The notes: generated by a model from the letters alone, not told the origin. Positions 25,909 through 35,696 are shown, counted from the first letter of the stretch. The stretch is DNA of 64,000 nt from Nonomuraea wenchangensis (GCF_900111685.1 NZ_FOHX01000005.1:248001-312000); one strand, 5' to 3'. Made by a program: numbers and translations.

Positions 25909-27438
25909 TCAGAGAGCGCCGCCGCAGCCCTCCGTCAGGCCCTTGACCGGGTCGTCGTCCGCCCCCGCCGACTGCTGCTTCTTCTTCGGAGCCTTCTTCT
26001 CCGGAGTCTTCGTCGGGGAGGAGCCGGGCGACGCGCCGCTGTCGGCGTTCGCCGGCGTGGCGGGCCCGGTGGCCGCGACGGCCGGGCTCGCGGCGGAGGA
26101 GTCGCGGACGGCCTTGGCCGCGATGCCGCGGATCTTGTCCCAGTCGGGATAGCCCGTGCTGATCAGCGGCGGCACGAACTGCACACTCGACACCTTCGCG
26201 TTCTTGACCTTGAGCGCCAGCGGCACCAGGTTCTTCAGCATCGAACGCGGGATGTCGGTCCTGATCAGCTCCTTGGTGGCCAGGGCGATGCGGTTGAAGC
26301 GGGTCAGCACCGTCGCCGGGTCGGCCTGGGTCAGCAGCGCGCCGAGGACGCACCGCTGGCGGCGCATCCGGGTGTAGTCGTCGCTGTTGGTGCGCGAGCG
26401 GGCGTACCACATCGCGTCCGCGCCCTTGAGCTTGCGCGTGCCGGACTTGACCAGGCCCTCGTTGTAGCGGCCGAACACGACGTCCGTCTCGACGGTGACC
26501 GTGATGCCGCCGATGGCGTCGATGAGGCGGGCGAAGCCCCACATGTTGACCAGGGCGTACCAGTCGACCCTGAGGCCGAGGGTGTAGCCGATCGTGTCCA
26601 TCAGGACCTTGGGGCCCTGGTGCTGCCTGCCGCCGAAGATCTCCGGGTGCGCGTCGGCGTACTCCCAGACGCTGTTGAGCAGGTCGCTGCGGCCGCCGCC
26701 GGGGTCGGCCGGCAGGCGGAAGCCGTTGGGGAAGCGCTCGGCCATCGGCGTGCCGGGGCGGAAGCGTACGTCCTCCAGGTTGCGCGGCAGGCTGAACAGC
26801 ACGGTGTTGCCGGTCTCGACGTCCACGCTGGCCAGGTTCATGCTGTCGGTGCGGACCCCCACCCGGTTGTCGTCGGCGTCGCCGCCGAGCAGCAGGATGT
26901 TGACCCGCTTGCGCCCCGCCCACGGGTCCTCGGGCGAGGGCTGCGCCGTGGCCGGGGTGCCGGCGTCGGTGCCGATCCCGGTGCCCGGGTCGGCGTCGGT
27001 GGGCCCCTGGAAGATGTCGTTGATCGTCGCCTGGGCGGTCCACGCCAGGTTGCCGAGCGCCCCGAACGGCACCACGACGAGCACCGCCAGCAGCCCCGCG
27101 AGCGTGCCGGTGAGGATCTGCCCGCGCTGCGGCAGCCTGCTGGGCCGCAGCACCACGAACGAGTGCACGATGAGCGCGAACCAGGCCACCCCGAGCGCGA
27201 TCGTCCCGGCGATGACCGCCGTCATGGCGGTGTCGTCCATCAGCGTGCCGACCAGGTCGCCGGTGTCCACCGCGAGCCACACCCCGAGCGCGGCCAGCAG
27301 CACGGCCGCGTAGCAGGACAGCAGGACCAGGCCCGTCCTGCGCCGGCCCGTGCGCAGGTGCGCCGCGCCCGGCGCGAGCGCCGACAGCGCCAGCCAGCCG
27401 AGAACCGCGCCGGTGCTCACCGGTTCCTTTGCCTGCAC
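25909..27438 (-). CDS. LytR-CpsA-Psr (LCP) family cell-wall ligase
   Basis: 509 aa. Several N-terminal hydrophobic segments (about residues 8-110) precede an extracytoplasmic LCP domain: VNILLLGGDADDNRVGVRTD, SLPRNLEDV with the pyrophosphate-binding arginine, and WYALVNMWGFARLIDAIGG. LCP proteins transfer undecaprenyl-linked teichoic acid, arabinogalactan or capsule chains to peptidoglycan. The multiple N-terminal helices exceed the usual single anchor. The C-terminal tail is Ala/Ser/Lys-rich and disordered (TPEKKAPKKKQQ). The GTG start at 27438 is uncertain; GTG 27417 with AAAGGA upstream is equally possible. Confidence 0.87.
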   Translation of the reverse strand: MQAKEPVSTGAVLGWLALSALAPGAAHLRTGRRRTGLVLLSCYAAVLLAALGVWLAVDTGDLVGTLMDDTAMTAVIAGTIALGVAWFALIVHSFVVLRPSRLPQRGQILTGTLAGLLAVLVVVPFGALGNLAWTAQATINDIFQGPTDADPGTGIGTDAGTPATAQPSPEDPWAGRKRVNILLLGGDADDNRVGVRTDSMNLASVDVETGNTVLFSLPRNLEDVRFRPGTPMAERFPNGFRLPADPGGGRSDLLNSVWEYADAHPEIFGGRQHQGPKVLMDTIGYTLGLRVDWYALVNMWGFARLIDAIGGITVTVETDVVFGRYNEGLVKSGTRKLKGADAMWYARSRTNSDDYTRMRRQRCVLGALLTQADPATVLTRFNRIALATKELIRTDIPRSMLKNLVPLALKVKNAKVSSVQFVPPLISTGYPDWDKIRGIAAKAVRDSSAASPAVAATGPATPANADSGASPGSSPTKTPEKKAPKKKQQSAGADDDPVKGLTEGCGGAL

Positions 27439-27542
27439 GACATCCCCGTTTCCCCGTAAAGGTCTCCGTAGGCCACCGGATCGAGGCGGCAGCATACGCA
27501 CCGAAAACGAATGATGTCGTTATCGGCGGGTGAACACCAATG

Positions 27543-27561
27543 ACCGAATAAGATTCGGTTC
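27543..27561 (+). promoter_or_regulatory. leaderless promoter with inverted repeat before the enoyl-CoA hydratase
   Basis: -10 TAAGAT (27549-27554) lies 7 nt before the ATG at 27562. It sits in a perfect inverted repeat ACCGAA-N5-TTCGGT (27543-27559), which a repressor dimer could bind to block transcription start. Confidence 0.55.
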
Positions 27562-28431
27562 ATGGCCTTCACCGAGATCGCGTACGACGTGGCCGACCGC
27601 GTGGCCACCGTCACATTGTGTCGCCCTGAGCGGCTGAATGCGTTCACGCACACCATGCGCGTCGAGCTCATCGAGGCGTTCGACCAGGCCGACGCCGACG
27701 ACGGGGTCCGCGCGGTGGTGGTGACCGGCGCGGGCCGGGCCTTCTGCGCCGGGGCGGACCTCGGCGGGGGCGGCGGCACGTTCGGCCACCGGGAGCGGGG
27801 CGACGGTGCGGAGAGCGTCGAGGGCGCGCCGCGCGACGGCGGCGGCACCGTGGCCCTGCGCATCGCCCGCTCGCTCAAGCCGGTCATCGGCGCGATCAAC
27901 GGGCCGGCCGTGGGCGTCGGCGTGACGATGACGCTGCCGATGGACGTGCGGCTGGCGGCCGAGTCTGCGCGTTTCGGGTTCGTCTTCGCCCGCCGCGGCA
28001 TCGTCACCGAGGCCGCGTCGAGCTGGTTCCTGCCGCGGATCGTCGGCATCGCGCAGGCCATGGAGTGGGCGGCGACCGGCCGCGTCTTCCCGGCCGCCGA
28101 GGCGCTGACGGGGCGGCTGGTGTCGCGGGTGCTGCCGGACGCCGAGCTGCTGCCGGCGGCGTACGCGCTGGCCGCCGAGATCGCCGGCAACACCTCGGCC
28201 GTCTCCGTCGCCGCGATCCGCCGCCTGATGTGGTCGGGGCTGTCGGCGAGCTCGCCGTGGGAGGCGCACGCCGCAGACTCGCGGCTCATGGCCGAGCTGG
28301 GCGGCGGGGCCGACTCGGTCGAGGGGGTGACCGCGTTCCTGGAGAAGCGCCGGGCCGACTTCCCGATGAAGGTCAGCGAGGACCTGCCGCCGGGTGTACC
28401 GTCCTGGCCCGACAATCCTTATGGTGTCTGA
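27562..28431 (+). CDS. enoyl-CoA hydratase/isomerase family protein
   Basis: 289 aa crotonase-fold enzyme. The oxyanion-hole segments are GAGRAFCAGADL and INGPAVGVGVT, and ARRGIVTEAASSWFLPRIVG carries the acidic region of the active site. A glycine-rich loop (GGGGGTF) and an acidic insert lie after the first segment. It would hydrate or isomerise an acyl-CoA in fatty acid or related catabolism. The ATG is leaderless (TAAGAT 7 nt upstream). The next gene, an alpha/beta hydrolase, starts 2 nt after its stop, so the pair is an operon. Confidence 0.9.
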   Translation: MAFTEIAYDVADRVATVTLCRPERLNAFTHTMRVELIEAFDQADADDGVRAVVVTGAGRAFCAGADLGGGGGTFGHRERGDGAESVEGAPRDGGGTVALRIARSLKPVIGAINGPAVGVGVTMTLPMDVRLAAESARFGFVFARRGIVTEAASSWFLPRIVGIAQAMEWAATGRVFPAAEALTGRLVSRVLPDAELLPAAYALAAEIAGNTSAVSVAAIRRLMWSGLSASSPWEAHAADSRLMAELGGGADSVEGVTAFLEKRRADFPMKVSEDLPPGVPSWPDNPYGV

Positions 28432-28432
28432 C

Positions 28433-29407
28433 ATGTACGACATCACCACTTTGCGGCTGCCCGACGACTTCGAGGGCGAGGTCGTCGCGACCCTGGTGGC
28501 GAGGACCGCGGGCACCGCGTCCCGCAGGGCGGTGCTCTACCTGCACGGCTTCACCGACTACTTCTTCCAGGACCACCTGGCCGAGCACTACGTCCAGCGC
28601 GGCATCGACTTCTACGCCCTCGACCTGCGCAAGTACGGCCGCTCCCTGCTCCCGCACCAGACCAGGGGCCTGATCAGGAGCGTCACCGACTACTTCCCCG
28701 AGATCGACGAGGCCGTACGCCTCATCCGGCGCGACCACGACGAGCTGACGCTCAACGCCCACTCCACCGGCGGCCTGGTCGCCGCCCTGTGGGCCGACCG
28801 GGTCCGCGGCCGGGGGCTGGTGCAGGGGCTCGCGCTCAACAGCCCGTTCTTCGACCTCAACGTGCCCGCGCCGCTGCGGATGGCCGCCGACCTGCTGCGG
28901 ACGCCGCTGTCGTACACCCGCAGGCCGCTCCCGCTGGGCGTCAGCACCGTCTACGGGCAGACGCTGCACCGCGACCACGGCGGCGAATGGGACTACGACC
29001 TGGAGCTCAAGCCGCTCGGCGGCTTCTCGGTGCACGCCATGTGGCTGGCCGCCATCCGGCGGGCCCAGCGCCGCCTGCACAAGGGGCTCGCGGTGGACGT
29101 GCCCGTGCTGGTGCTGGCCTCCTCGAACGGCCTGCGCGTACGCGACTTCGTCCCCGAGGCGCGCTCGGCCGACATCGTGCTCGACCCCGCCCACATCGCC
29201 CGCTGGTCCACCGCGGTCGGGCCGCACGTCACCTGCGTACGGATCCAGGACGGCGTGCACGACCTCGTGCTGTCGGCCGAGCCGGCGCGCAAGCAGGTCT
29301 TCGCCGAGCTGGACCGCTGGATGAGCACCTACATCCACCAGGGAGACGTCCAGCAGGGGGACGCTCACCAGGGGGACGCTTACCAGGGGAACGCGAAGAG
29401 GCCGTAG
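28433..29407 (+). CDS. alpha/beta hydrolase
   Basis: 324 aa. The nucleophile elbow NAHSTGGLVA, the oxyanion segment LYLHGFTDYFFQDHLAEHY and the late histidine in QDGVHDLVLSAEP outline a serine hydrolase of the lysophospholipase-like alpha/beta group. Its C-terminus consists of four five-residue repeats (HQGDV, QQGDA, HQGDA, YQGNA) encoded by a 15-bp tandem repeat. ATG 28433 lies one base after the upstream stop, implying coupled translation; an ATG at 28421 is also in frame. The last 28 nt overlap the convergent hydrolase gene. Confidence 0.87.
   Translation: MYDITTLRLPDDFEGEVVATLVARTAGTASRRAVLYLHGFTDYFFQDHLAEHYVQRGIDFYALDLRKYGRSLLPHQTRGLIRSVTDYFPEIDEAVRLIRRDHDELTLNAHSTGGLVAALWADRVRGRGLVQGLALNSPFFDLNVPAPLRMAADLLRTPLSYTRRPLPLGVSTVYGQTLHRDHGGEWDYDLELKPLGGFSVHAMWLAAIRRAQRRLHKGLAVDVPVLVLASSNGLRVRDFVPEARSADIVLDPAHIARWSTAVGPHVTCVRIQDGVHDLVLSAEPARKQVFAELDRWMSTYIHQGDVQQGDAHQGDAYQGNAKRP
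29336..29395 (+). repeat. four 15-bp tandem repeats at a convergent gene overlap
   Basis: Units of the form CACCAGGGGGACGCT run from 29336 to 29395 and encode the C-terminal (H/Q/Y)QG(D/N)(A/V) repeats of the plus-strand hydrolase. The stop codon of the convergent minus-strand gene (29380-29382) falls in the third-to-fourth unit boundary, so copy number changes would alter both protein ends. Confidence 0.75.
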
Positions 29408-30891
29408 TAGGCCGCCGCCACCATCAGCAGGCCGGTGCCGCCCAGCACGCCCGCCACCGCGACGTGCTGCCAGCGGCCCGGCCGCATGCCCTCGCGCAGC
29501 GCCGACAGCACCGCCGCCACCGCCGCGACCTCCTGCACGAGCATGAGCACGGCGAGGATGCGCACCACGAGCCAGCCGGCCAGCACCGCCGGCCAGGCGC
29601 CCGCCTGGTTGATGGAGAACAGCACCAGCAGCGTGATGAACGCGACCACCGACGCCAGCAGCCCCAGACTGGTCCACGCGATCCTGACCAGGCGGCGCCG
29701 GATCGGCGGCCACAGCCGGGCGTTGGCCTCGGCGACGACGAGCGGATGGCCGCGGCCCCGCAGCCGGACGACCACCGCGGCGACCGGCCCCGCCACGTAG
29801 CCGACGGCCGCTAAGCAGATCGTCAGGCCGAGCATCGTGCCGCCCGCGTACCAGGGGGCCGCGGGGACGTCGCTCGCCTCGAACCGCTGCACCGGCGTCG
29901 CGCCCGCCAGGTGCGCCGCCGGCGTGGCCGTGGCCGGCAGGCCGGTGATCCAGTTGCCGAGGGTCTCCAGGTAGCCCTTCGCGAACGGCCCGCCGCCGAC
30001 CCGCATGGCGTGGTCGCCCTGGCCGATGAAGCGGATCGTGTAGTCGTCGTTGCCGGCCCTGTCCATCGCGGTGACGAGCGCCTTGGTGGACTCCACGAAG
30101 GGGATCGACGGGTCCGTCGTGCCGTAGAACGCGAGGACCGGCACCTTGATCCCGCTCAGGGCGGGCATTGCGTCGTAGCGCAGGAACGTGAAGCCGACCC
30201 CGCCCATCGCCCTGGTCAGCAGGTCGCGCGCGCCGATGGGAGCGCGCAGCCGCAGCAGTTGCTCGTTCAGCGCCCAGGCGACCTGGCGCAGCGGGGAGAC
30301 GTTCGGGGACGACACCAGCACCACGAAACCGACCGCCGCGCTCTTCGCCGCCGCGATCGGCACCACCCAGCCGCCCTCGCTGACGCCCCAGACGCCGACC
30401 CGCGCCGGGTCCACCTCGGGCAGCGCGCGCAGGTACTCCACCATGCGCAGGGCGTCGTCGGCGAGCAGGCCGAAGTCGCGCTCGCGGAAGTCGTAGCCGA
30501 CCGTACGCTTGTCAAAGGCGATCGTCACCACGCCCGCCTTGGCCAGGAACTCCGCCTGCGGCGTGAACTCGGTGCGCGAGCCGTTGCCCGACCCCGACAC
30601 GAACACCATCGCCGGATGCCGCCCCGGCGTCAGCGGCGTGCGCAGCGTCCCGTAGAGGCGCTGGCCCTCCGCCGCGACCGAGATCTCCTGCCGGCGGATC
30701 GCGGCCGTCGCCGCCGGCGGCTCCAGCTCGTGCCGCGGCTGCGGCGGGATCACCTGGAAGGCGGGGTCCGCCTTCAGCGGGGGAGGATCGAAGGCGGGCG
30801 GCAGGACGTATCCGACCGTCGCGAGCGCCACCAGCACCAGACCGGCGGCGATGCTCAAGGTGCCCCGGCCCGTGCGCATCGGCCTCCCCAT
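29380..30891 (-). CDS. membrane-bound alpha/beta hydrolase (acyl-peptidase/dienelactone-like)
   Basis: 503 aa. After an N-terminal anchor (about 11-31), an alpha/beta hydrolase domain shows the nucleophile in GVWGVSEGGW, the aspartate in YGTTDPSIPF and the histidine in GQGDHAMRVGG, a complete triad. A C-terminal region of about four hydrophobic helices (from residue 350) makes it an unusual membrane-embedded hydrolase. Function is probably esterase or peptidase activity outside the membrane; the substrate is unknown. The start at 30891 has no good ribosome site, and the promoter is not evident. Confidence 0.82.
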   Translation of the reverse strand: MGRPMRTGRGTLSIAAGLVLVALATVGYVLPPAFDPPPLKADPAFQVIPPQPRHELEPPAATAAIRRQEISVAAEGQRLYGTLRTPLTPGRHPAMVFVSGSGNGSRTEFTPQAEFLAKAGVVTIAFDKRTVGYDFRERDFGLLADDALRMVEYLRALPEVDPARVGVWGVSEGGWVVPIAAAKSAAVGFVVLVSSPNVSPLRQVAWALNEQLLRLRAPIGARDLLTRAMGGVGFTFLRYDAMPALSGIKVPVLAFYGTTDPSIPFVESTKALVTAMDRAGNDDYTIRFIGQGDHAMRVGGGPFAKGYLETLGNWITGLPATATPAAHLAGATPVQRFEASDVPAAPWYAGGTMLGLTICLAAVGYVAGPVAAVVVRLRGRGHPLVVAEANARLWPPIRRRLVRIAWTSLGLLASVVAFITLLVLFSINQAGAWPAVLAGWLVVRILAVLMLVQEVAAVAAVLSALREGMRPGRWQHVAVAGVLGGTGLLMVAAAYYGLFAFPW

Positions 30892-30986
30892 GTGCGTTGG
30901 TTTGCCCGCTGATCTTCTAGCGTACTCCCGGCTCGTGGGACCAGAGGGGCTACATTTGTCGGTGGGAGCTGTTAGCTTCCTGCGAC

Positions 30987-32108
30987 ATGCGGATCCTGCA
31001 CACCTCCGACTGGCACCTCGGGCGGGCCTTCCATCGGGAGAGCCTGCTCGCCGCGCAGGCCGCGTTCGTCGACCACCTGGTCGAGACGGTGCGGGAGGAG
31101 CGGGTCGACGTCGTGGCCGTCGCCGGCGACGTCTACGACCGGGCGCTGCCGCCGGTCGACGCGGTCGCGCTGCTCGACGAGGCGCTCGCCCGGCTGACCG
31201 GCGCCGGCGCGCGGGTGGTGCTCATCAGCGGCAACCACGACTCGGCGCTGCGGCTGCGGTTCGGGTCGGCGCTGTTCGAGTCCGCCGGGGTGCACGTGCG
31301 GTGCGCGCCCGAGCGCGCCTGGGAGCCGGTGCTCGTCGACGGCGTCGCCTTCTACGGCATTCCCTACCTGGAGCCGGAGCTGGTGCGGGCGCCGTGGGAG
31401 CTGCCCGACCGCAGCCACACGGCGGCGATCACGTACGCGATGGACCGCGTCCGGGCCGACGCGGCCCGCCACCGGGCCGCCGTCGTGCTGTCCCACTGCT
31501 TCGTCACCGGTGGGCAGGCCAGCGACAGCGAGCGCGACATCAGCGTGGGCGGGGTGGCGCACGTGCCGCTCACCGTGTTCGACGGCGTCGACTACGTCGC
31601 GCTCGGTCACCTGCACGGCCGCCAGCGCATGTCCGAGACCGTCCGTTACTCGGGCTCGCCGCTCGCCTACTCCTTCTCCGAGACGGGCCAGGTGAAGGGC
31701 TCGTGGCTGGTCACGCTCGGGCACAGGGACGGGCTTGATGCCGAGTTCGTCCCCGCGCCGGTGCCCCGTCCCGTCGGACGGCTGCGCGGCGAGCTGGAGC
31801 GACTGCTGGCCGATCCGCGGCACGCCGCCGTCGAGGACCACTGGCTCCAGGTCACCCTCACCGACGCCGTGCGTCCCAAGGCGGCCATGGACCGGCTCCG
31901 CGCCCGGTTCCCGCACACCCTCGCCCTCTCCTTCGACCCGGCCGACGCCGCCCCGGCCGCGCAGCCGGTCCGCCTGAGCGGGCGACCCGAGACCGAGGTC
32001 GCCCTCGACTTCGTCCGCGAGGTGCGCGGCGAGCCTGCCGCGCCCGAGGAGGAAGACCTGCTAAGACGGGCCATCGAGGCGTCGAGGACGAAGGAGACGA
32101 TGGCGTAG
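30987..32108 (+). CDS. sbcD: exonuclease subunit SbcD
   Basis: 373 aa Mre11-type nuclease. Phosphoesterase motifs are in order: DWHLG (residues 8-12), GDVYDRA, SGNHD, LSHCFVTGG and ALGHLHGRQ, giving the di-manganese site. With SbcC it degrades DNA ends and cleaves hairpins, clearing palindrome structures and aiding double-strand break repair. TAGCTT 8 nt before the ATG suggests a leaderless transcript. The stop is immediately followed by the ATG of sbcC (no gap), the standard two-gene operon. Confidence 0.95.
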   Translation: MRILHTSDWHLGRAFHRESLLAAQAAFVDHLVETVREERVDVVAVAGDVYDRALPPVDAVALLDEALARLTGAGARVVLISGNHDSALRLRFGSALFESAGVHVRCAPERAWEPVLVDGVAFYGIPYLEPELVRAPWELPDRSHTAAITYAMDRVRADAARHRAAVVLSHCFVTGGQASDSERDISVGGVAHVPLTVFDGVDYVALGHLHGRQRMSETVRYSGSPLAYSFSETGQVKGSWLVTLGHRDGLDAEFVPAPVPRPVGRLRGELERLLADPRHAAVEDHWLQVTLTDAVRPKAAMDRLRARFPHTLALSFDPADAAPAAQPVRLSGRPETEVALDFVREVRGEPAAPEEEDLLRRAIEASRTKETMA

Positions 32109-35100
32109 ATGCGGCCTCACCGGCTGACGCTGACGGCGTTCGGCTCCTTCCCCGGCACCGAGACGGTCGACTTCGACGCCCTGGCCGAGGCGGGCCTGTT
32201 CCTCATCCACGGGCCGACGGGCGCGGGCAAGACCACCATCCTCGACGCCCTGTGCTTCGCCCTCTACGGGCAGGTCCCCGGGCAGCGCAACAGCGCCCGC
32301 AGCCTGCGCTGCGACCACGCCCCGGCCGGCACCGGGCCGTCGGTCACCCTGGAGGCGACCATCCGGGGCCGCTTACTCCGCGTCCAGCGCTCCCCGGCGT
32401 GGCTGCGTCCCAAGCTGCGGGGCAGCGGCGTCACGGAGGAGAAGTCCAAGGTCATCGTCTCCGAACGGCGCGACGGCGCCTGGCACGGGCTCACCACCCG
32501 GCTGGACGAGGCCGGCGACCTGGTGGGCGGGCTGCTCGGCATGAACGCCGAGCAGTTCTGGCAGGTGGCGATGCTGCCGCAGGGCGACTTCGCCAAGTTT
32601 CTGCGCGCCGACGGCGAGGAACGCGGGAAGCTGCTGGAGCGGCTGTTCACCGTCAAGGTGTTCACGGCGGCGGAGGGCTGGCTGGCCGAGCAGCGCAAGC
32701 TGGCCTGGCGGGAGGCGCAGGAGCTGCGGCGGCAGGTGGACTTCGCCGTCCAGCGCGTCGAGGAGGCCACGTTCGACCCCCTGATCCCGCTCCCTGCGGC
32801 TTCGCCGGAGGTGGACGGTCAGGGTGCGGAGCCGCCGTCGCGGGACGACGATCCGTTGCGCTGGGCGGGGGCGCTGCTCGCCGCCGCCAGGTCGGTGGCC
32901 GTACGCGCCGAGGAGGAGCACGAGGCCGCCGCGCGGGCGCTGCGCGAGGCCCGCCTGCGCTTCGACCAGGCCGCCGCACTGGCGGACCGGCAGCGTCGTC
33001 ACGCCGACGCGGTGACCGCCCGGCGCGCGCTGGACGAGCGCGCCGACGAGCGTGCCGACCTCCAGGCCGTTCTCGACGACGCCGCCCGCGCCGATCGGGT
33101 CGTCCCGCTCGTCACCGCCGTACGGCAACGCGAGGAGGCCGCCGCCAAGGCCCGCGCCCTGGCCACCGACGCCCTCGCCCGCGCCCACCCCCTCCTGCCC
33201 TCGGCGTCCCTGTCCTTGGCGTCTCTGCCTTCGGCTGATGAGCTGGCCGGGCTGGAGCGGGACCGGCGGGCCGAGCTCGCGCGCCTGTCGGAGCTGCTGA
33301 CCGAGGAGACCAGGCTCTCCGGCGTACGGCGCGATCTGCTGCGCGTCGAGGAGGAGCTGACCCGGCTGGTGGCCGAGGACGAGCGGGTCGCCGCCCGGCT
33401 GGCCGCGCTCCCCGCCCTGATCGAGCAGGCCGAGGCCGAGCTGGCCCGGTGCCGCGCCGACGCCGCCAGGATCCCGGCCGCCGAGGCCGTACGCGATGCC
33501 GCCACCGACCTCATCGGCATCGACAGGGAGCTGGCCGGGCTGGCGGCGGAGCTGGAGACGCTGGAGCGGCGCGAGGCGGAGGCGTCGGCCGCCGAGGCCG
33601 AGCTGCCCGCCCGCCTGGCCGAGTCGAGCGCCGCACTGGAGGAGGTGCGGGCCCACGCCGCGGCCGTCCCCGCCGCGTCCGCGGGGCTCGACGCCGCGCG
33701 GGCGGTGCTGGAGTCCGTACGCCGCCGTGACGCCCTGGCCGCCGAGCTGGAGACCGCTACCGCCGCCCACCAGGTGCTGGTGGACCACGCCCAGGCGCTC
33801 CGCGAACGCTGGCTCGACCTGCGCCAGGCCCGCATGGACGGCATGGCGGCCGAGCTGGCCCGTGACCTCGCCGACGGGCGCCCGTGCGCGGTCTGCGGCT
33901 CCGAGCACCATCCCCGTCCGGCGTCCCCGGCCCCGAGCGCGCCGTCCGCCGACGACGAGCGGGCGGCCGAGGACGCCCACGAGAGCGCCCTGGCCGAGCG
34001 GGAGGCGTCCGAACGCCACCTCGCCTCCCTGGAGTCCCGGCACGCCGACGCCGTCGAGGCGACCGGCGACCTCGACCCCGACACCGCCGCCGCTCTCGTA
34101 CGCCAGGCGGAGGAGGAGCTGTCCCGCCTGCGCGCGGTGGCCGGGCGTGAGGCCGCCCTGGCCGCGGCGCTGGAACGGGTCGAGGCCGAGCGCGAGCGCG
34201 TACGCGACCAGGCGGCGAGGGTCGCCGAGGAACTGGCCGCCCACCACGCCCACCGCACCCATCTGGAAGCCGCCCACACCCGCCTCCGCATACGACTGGC
34301 GGCCGACCACGCCCGCCTCCGCACCCACCTCGCCCGGACAGGCCCGGGCACGCCCGAAGTCGCCGCGCCCGATGCGACCGTGGCCGATGCCTCCGTGCCC
34401 GATGCCACCGCGCCCGTTCCCGCTTTGGCCGAGGCCGCCGTGGCAGTGTTGGCGGAGGTCCAGGGGGAGCTTGGGCGGTTGCGGCGGGCGGCGGAGATGG
34501 AGGGTGGGGCGGCGCGGGAGGTGGCGCGGCGGCGGGAGGAGGCGCGGGAGCAGGAGGAGCGGGCTCGCGCGGTCGCCGCACGCCTGGCGGCGGGCCGCGC
34601 CCGGCACGAGGAGCTGAGCGCCGACGCCGCCCGGCTGGCCGCGCGGCTCGACGCAGCTCGGGGCGGCGACGCGACCCTGGCCGTCCGCCTGTCCCGGCTG
34701 ACCGACGAGGCCGAGCTGCTGCGCGAGGCGGTCGAGGCCACCCGGGCCGCGCTGGCGGCGGACGACGAGCTGGCCCGCGCGAGAAGCCAGGCGCGGGAGG
34801 CGGCGGCCGAGGCCGGGTTCGCGGACGTGCCGGAGGCCGAGGCCGCCTACCGCGGGCCCGCCGAGCGGGAGCGCAAGGCGGAGGCCCTGCGGCGGCTCGA
34901 CGACGAGCACGCCGCCGTCACCGCCGCCCTCGCCGATCCCGAGCTGGCCGCCGCCGCGGCCGAGCCCGCCCCCGACCTGGCCGGCGCCGCCGCCGCCCGG
35001 GAGGCGGCCGAGCAGGCGCACACGAGCCTGGCGAGCGTACGCGACCGGGCCGCCTCCCGCGCCCGCCGGCTGGCGGAGCTGGAGGCCGAGCTGTCGGCGT

Positions 35101-35696
35101 GCGTCGAGCGCTGGCGCCCGGCGGAGGAGCGGCACCGCCTGGCCGAGCGCATGGCGGCCCTGACCGGCGGCACCTCCGGCGACAACCGGTGGAGCATGAG
35201 CCTGTCGTCGTACGTGCTCGGCGAGCGGCTGCGCGCGGTCGTCGAGGCCGCCAACGAGCGGCTCGACCACATGTCGGCCGGCCGCTACCTGCTCCAGCAC
35301 GACCTGCGCAAGACGGCGGGCTCGCGCGGCCGTTCGGGCGGCGGGCTGGGGCTGCGCGTGTCCGACGGCTGGACGGGCGTGGACCGCGACCCGGCCACCC
35401 TGTCGGGCGGCGAGAGCTTCATCACCTCGCTGGCCCTCGCGCTCGGCCTGGCCGACGTGGTCACCGCGGAGGCGGGCGGCGCGGAGATCGGCACGCTCTT
35501 CGTGGACGAGGGCTTCGGCACCCTGGACGAGGACACCCTCGACGGCGTGCTCGACATCCTCGACGGGCTCAGGGACGGCGGCCGGGCGGTGGGCATCGTC
35601 AGCCACGTCGCCGAGCTGCGGTCCCGGATCACCGCCCAGCTCAAGGTCACCAAGACCCGCAGAGGTTCGGCGCTCGCCACCTCCGGGGTGGGATGA
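32109..35696 (+). CDS. sbcC: exonuclease subunit SbcC (Rad50-like ATPase)
   Basis: 1195 aa SMC-like ATPase. Walker A GPTGAGKTT lies near residues 35-43; a long coiled coil runs to the zinc-hook CAVCG (Cys593, Cys596, the CxxC); a second coil leads to the signature LSGGESF and Walker B LFVDEGFGTLDED near the C-terminus. The hook dimerises two SbcC molecules through a shared zinc. Length is normal for actinobacteria. The very long GC-rich coil produces many spurious frames, but this frame is supported by every motif. It is directly adjacent to sbcD. Confidence 0.96.
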   Translation: MRPHRLTLTAFGSFPGTETVDFDALAEAGLFLIHGPTGAGKTTILDALCFALYGQVPGQRNSARSLRCDHAPAGTGPSVTLEATIRGRLLRVQRSPAWLRPKLRGSGVTEEKSKVIVSERRDGAWHGLTTRLDEAGDLVGGLLGMNAEQFWQVAMLPQGDFAKFLRADGEERGKLLERLFTVKVFTAAEGWLAEQRKLAWREAQELRRQVDFAVQRVEEATFDPLIPLPAASPEVDGQGAEPPSRDDDPLRWAGALLAAARSVAVRAEEEHEAAARALREARLRFDQAAALADRQRRHADAVTARRALDERADERADLQAVLDDAARADRVVPLVTAVRQREEAAAKARALATDALARAHPLLPSASLSLASLPSADELAGLERDRRAELARLSELLTEETRLSGVRRDLLRVEEELTRLVAEDERVAARLAALPALIEQAEAELARCRADAARIPAAEAVRDAATDLIGIDRELAGLAAELETLERREAEASAAEAELPARLAESSAALEEVRAHAAAVPAASAGLDAARAVLESVRRRDALAAELETATAAHQVLVDHAQALRERWLDLRQARMDGMAAELARDLADGRPCAVCGSEHHPRPASPAPSAPSADDERAAEDAHESALAEREASERHLASLESRHADAVEATGDLDPDTAAALVRQAEEELSRLRAVAGREAALAAALERVEAERERVRDQAARVAEELAAHHAHRTHLEAAHTRLRIRLAADHARLRTHLARTGPGTPEVAAPDATVADASVPDATAPVPALAEAAVAVLAEVQGELGRLRRAAEMEGGAAREVARRREEAREQEERARAVAARLAAGRARHEELSADAARLAARLDAARGGDATLAVRLSRLTDEAELLREAVEATRAALAADDELARARSQAREAAAEAGFADVPEAEAAYRGPAERERKAEALRRLDDEHAAVTAALADPELAAAAAEPAPDLAGAAAAREAAEQAHTSLASVRDRAASRARRLAELEAELSACVERWRPAEERHRLAERMAALTGGTSGDNRWSMSLSSYVLGERLRAVVEAANERLDHMSAGRYLLQHDLRKTAGSRGRSGGGLGLRVSDGWTGVDRDPATLSGGESFITSLALALGLADVVTAEAGGAEIGTLFVDEGFGTLDEDTLDGVLDILDGLRDGGRAVGIVSHVAELRSRITAQLKVTKTRRGSALATSGVG

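Noticed and set aside
29380-30891. Reading the C-terminal hydrophobic region of the hydrolase as a separate membrane gene
   Set aside because: The frame is continuous with the triad-bearing domain and no internal start with a ribosome site separates them.
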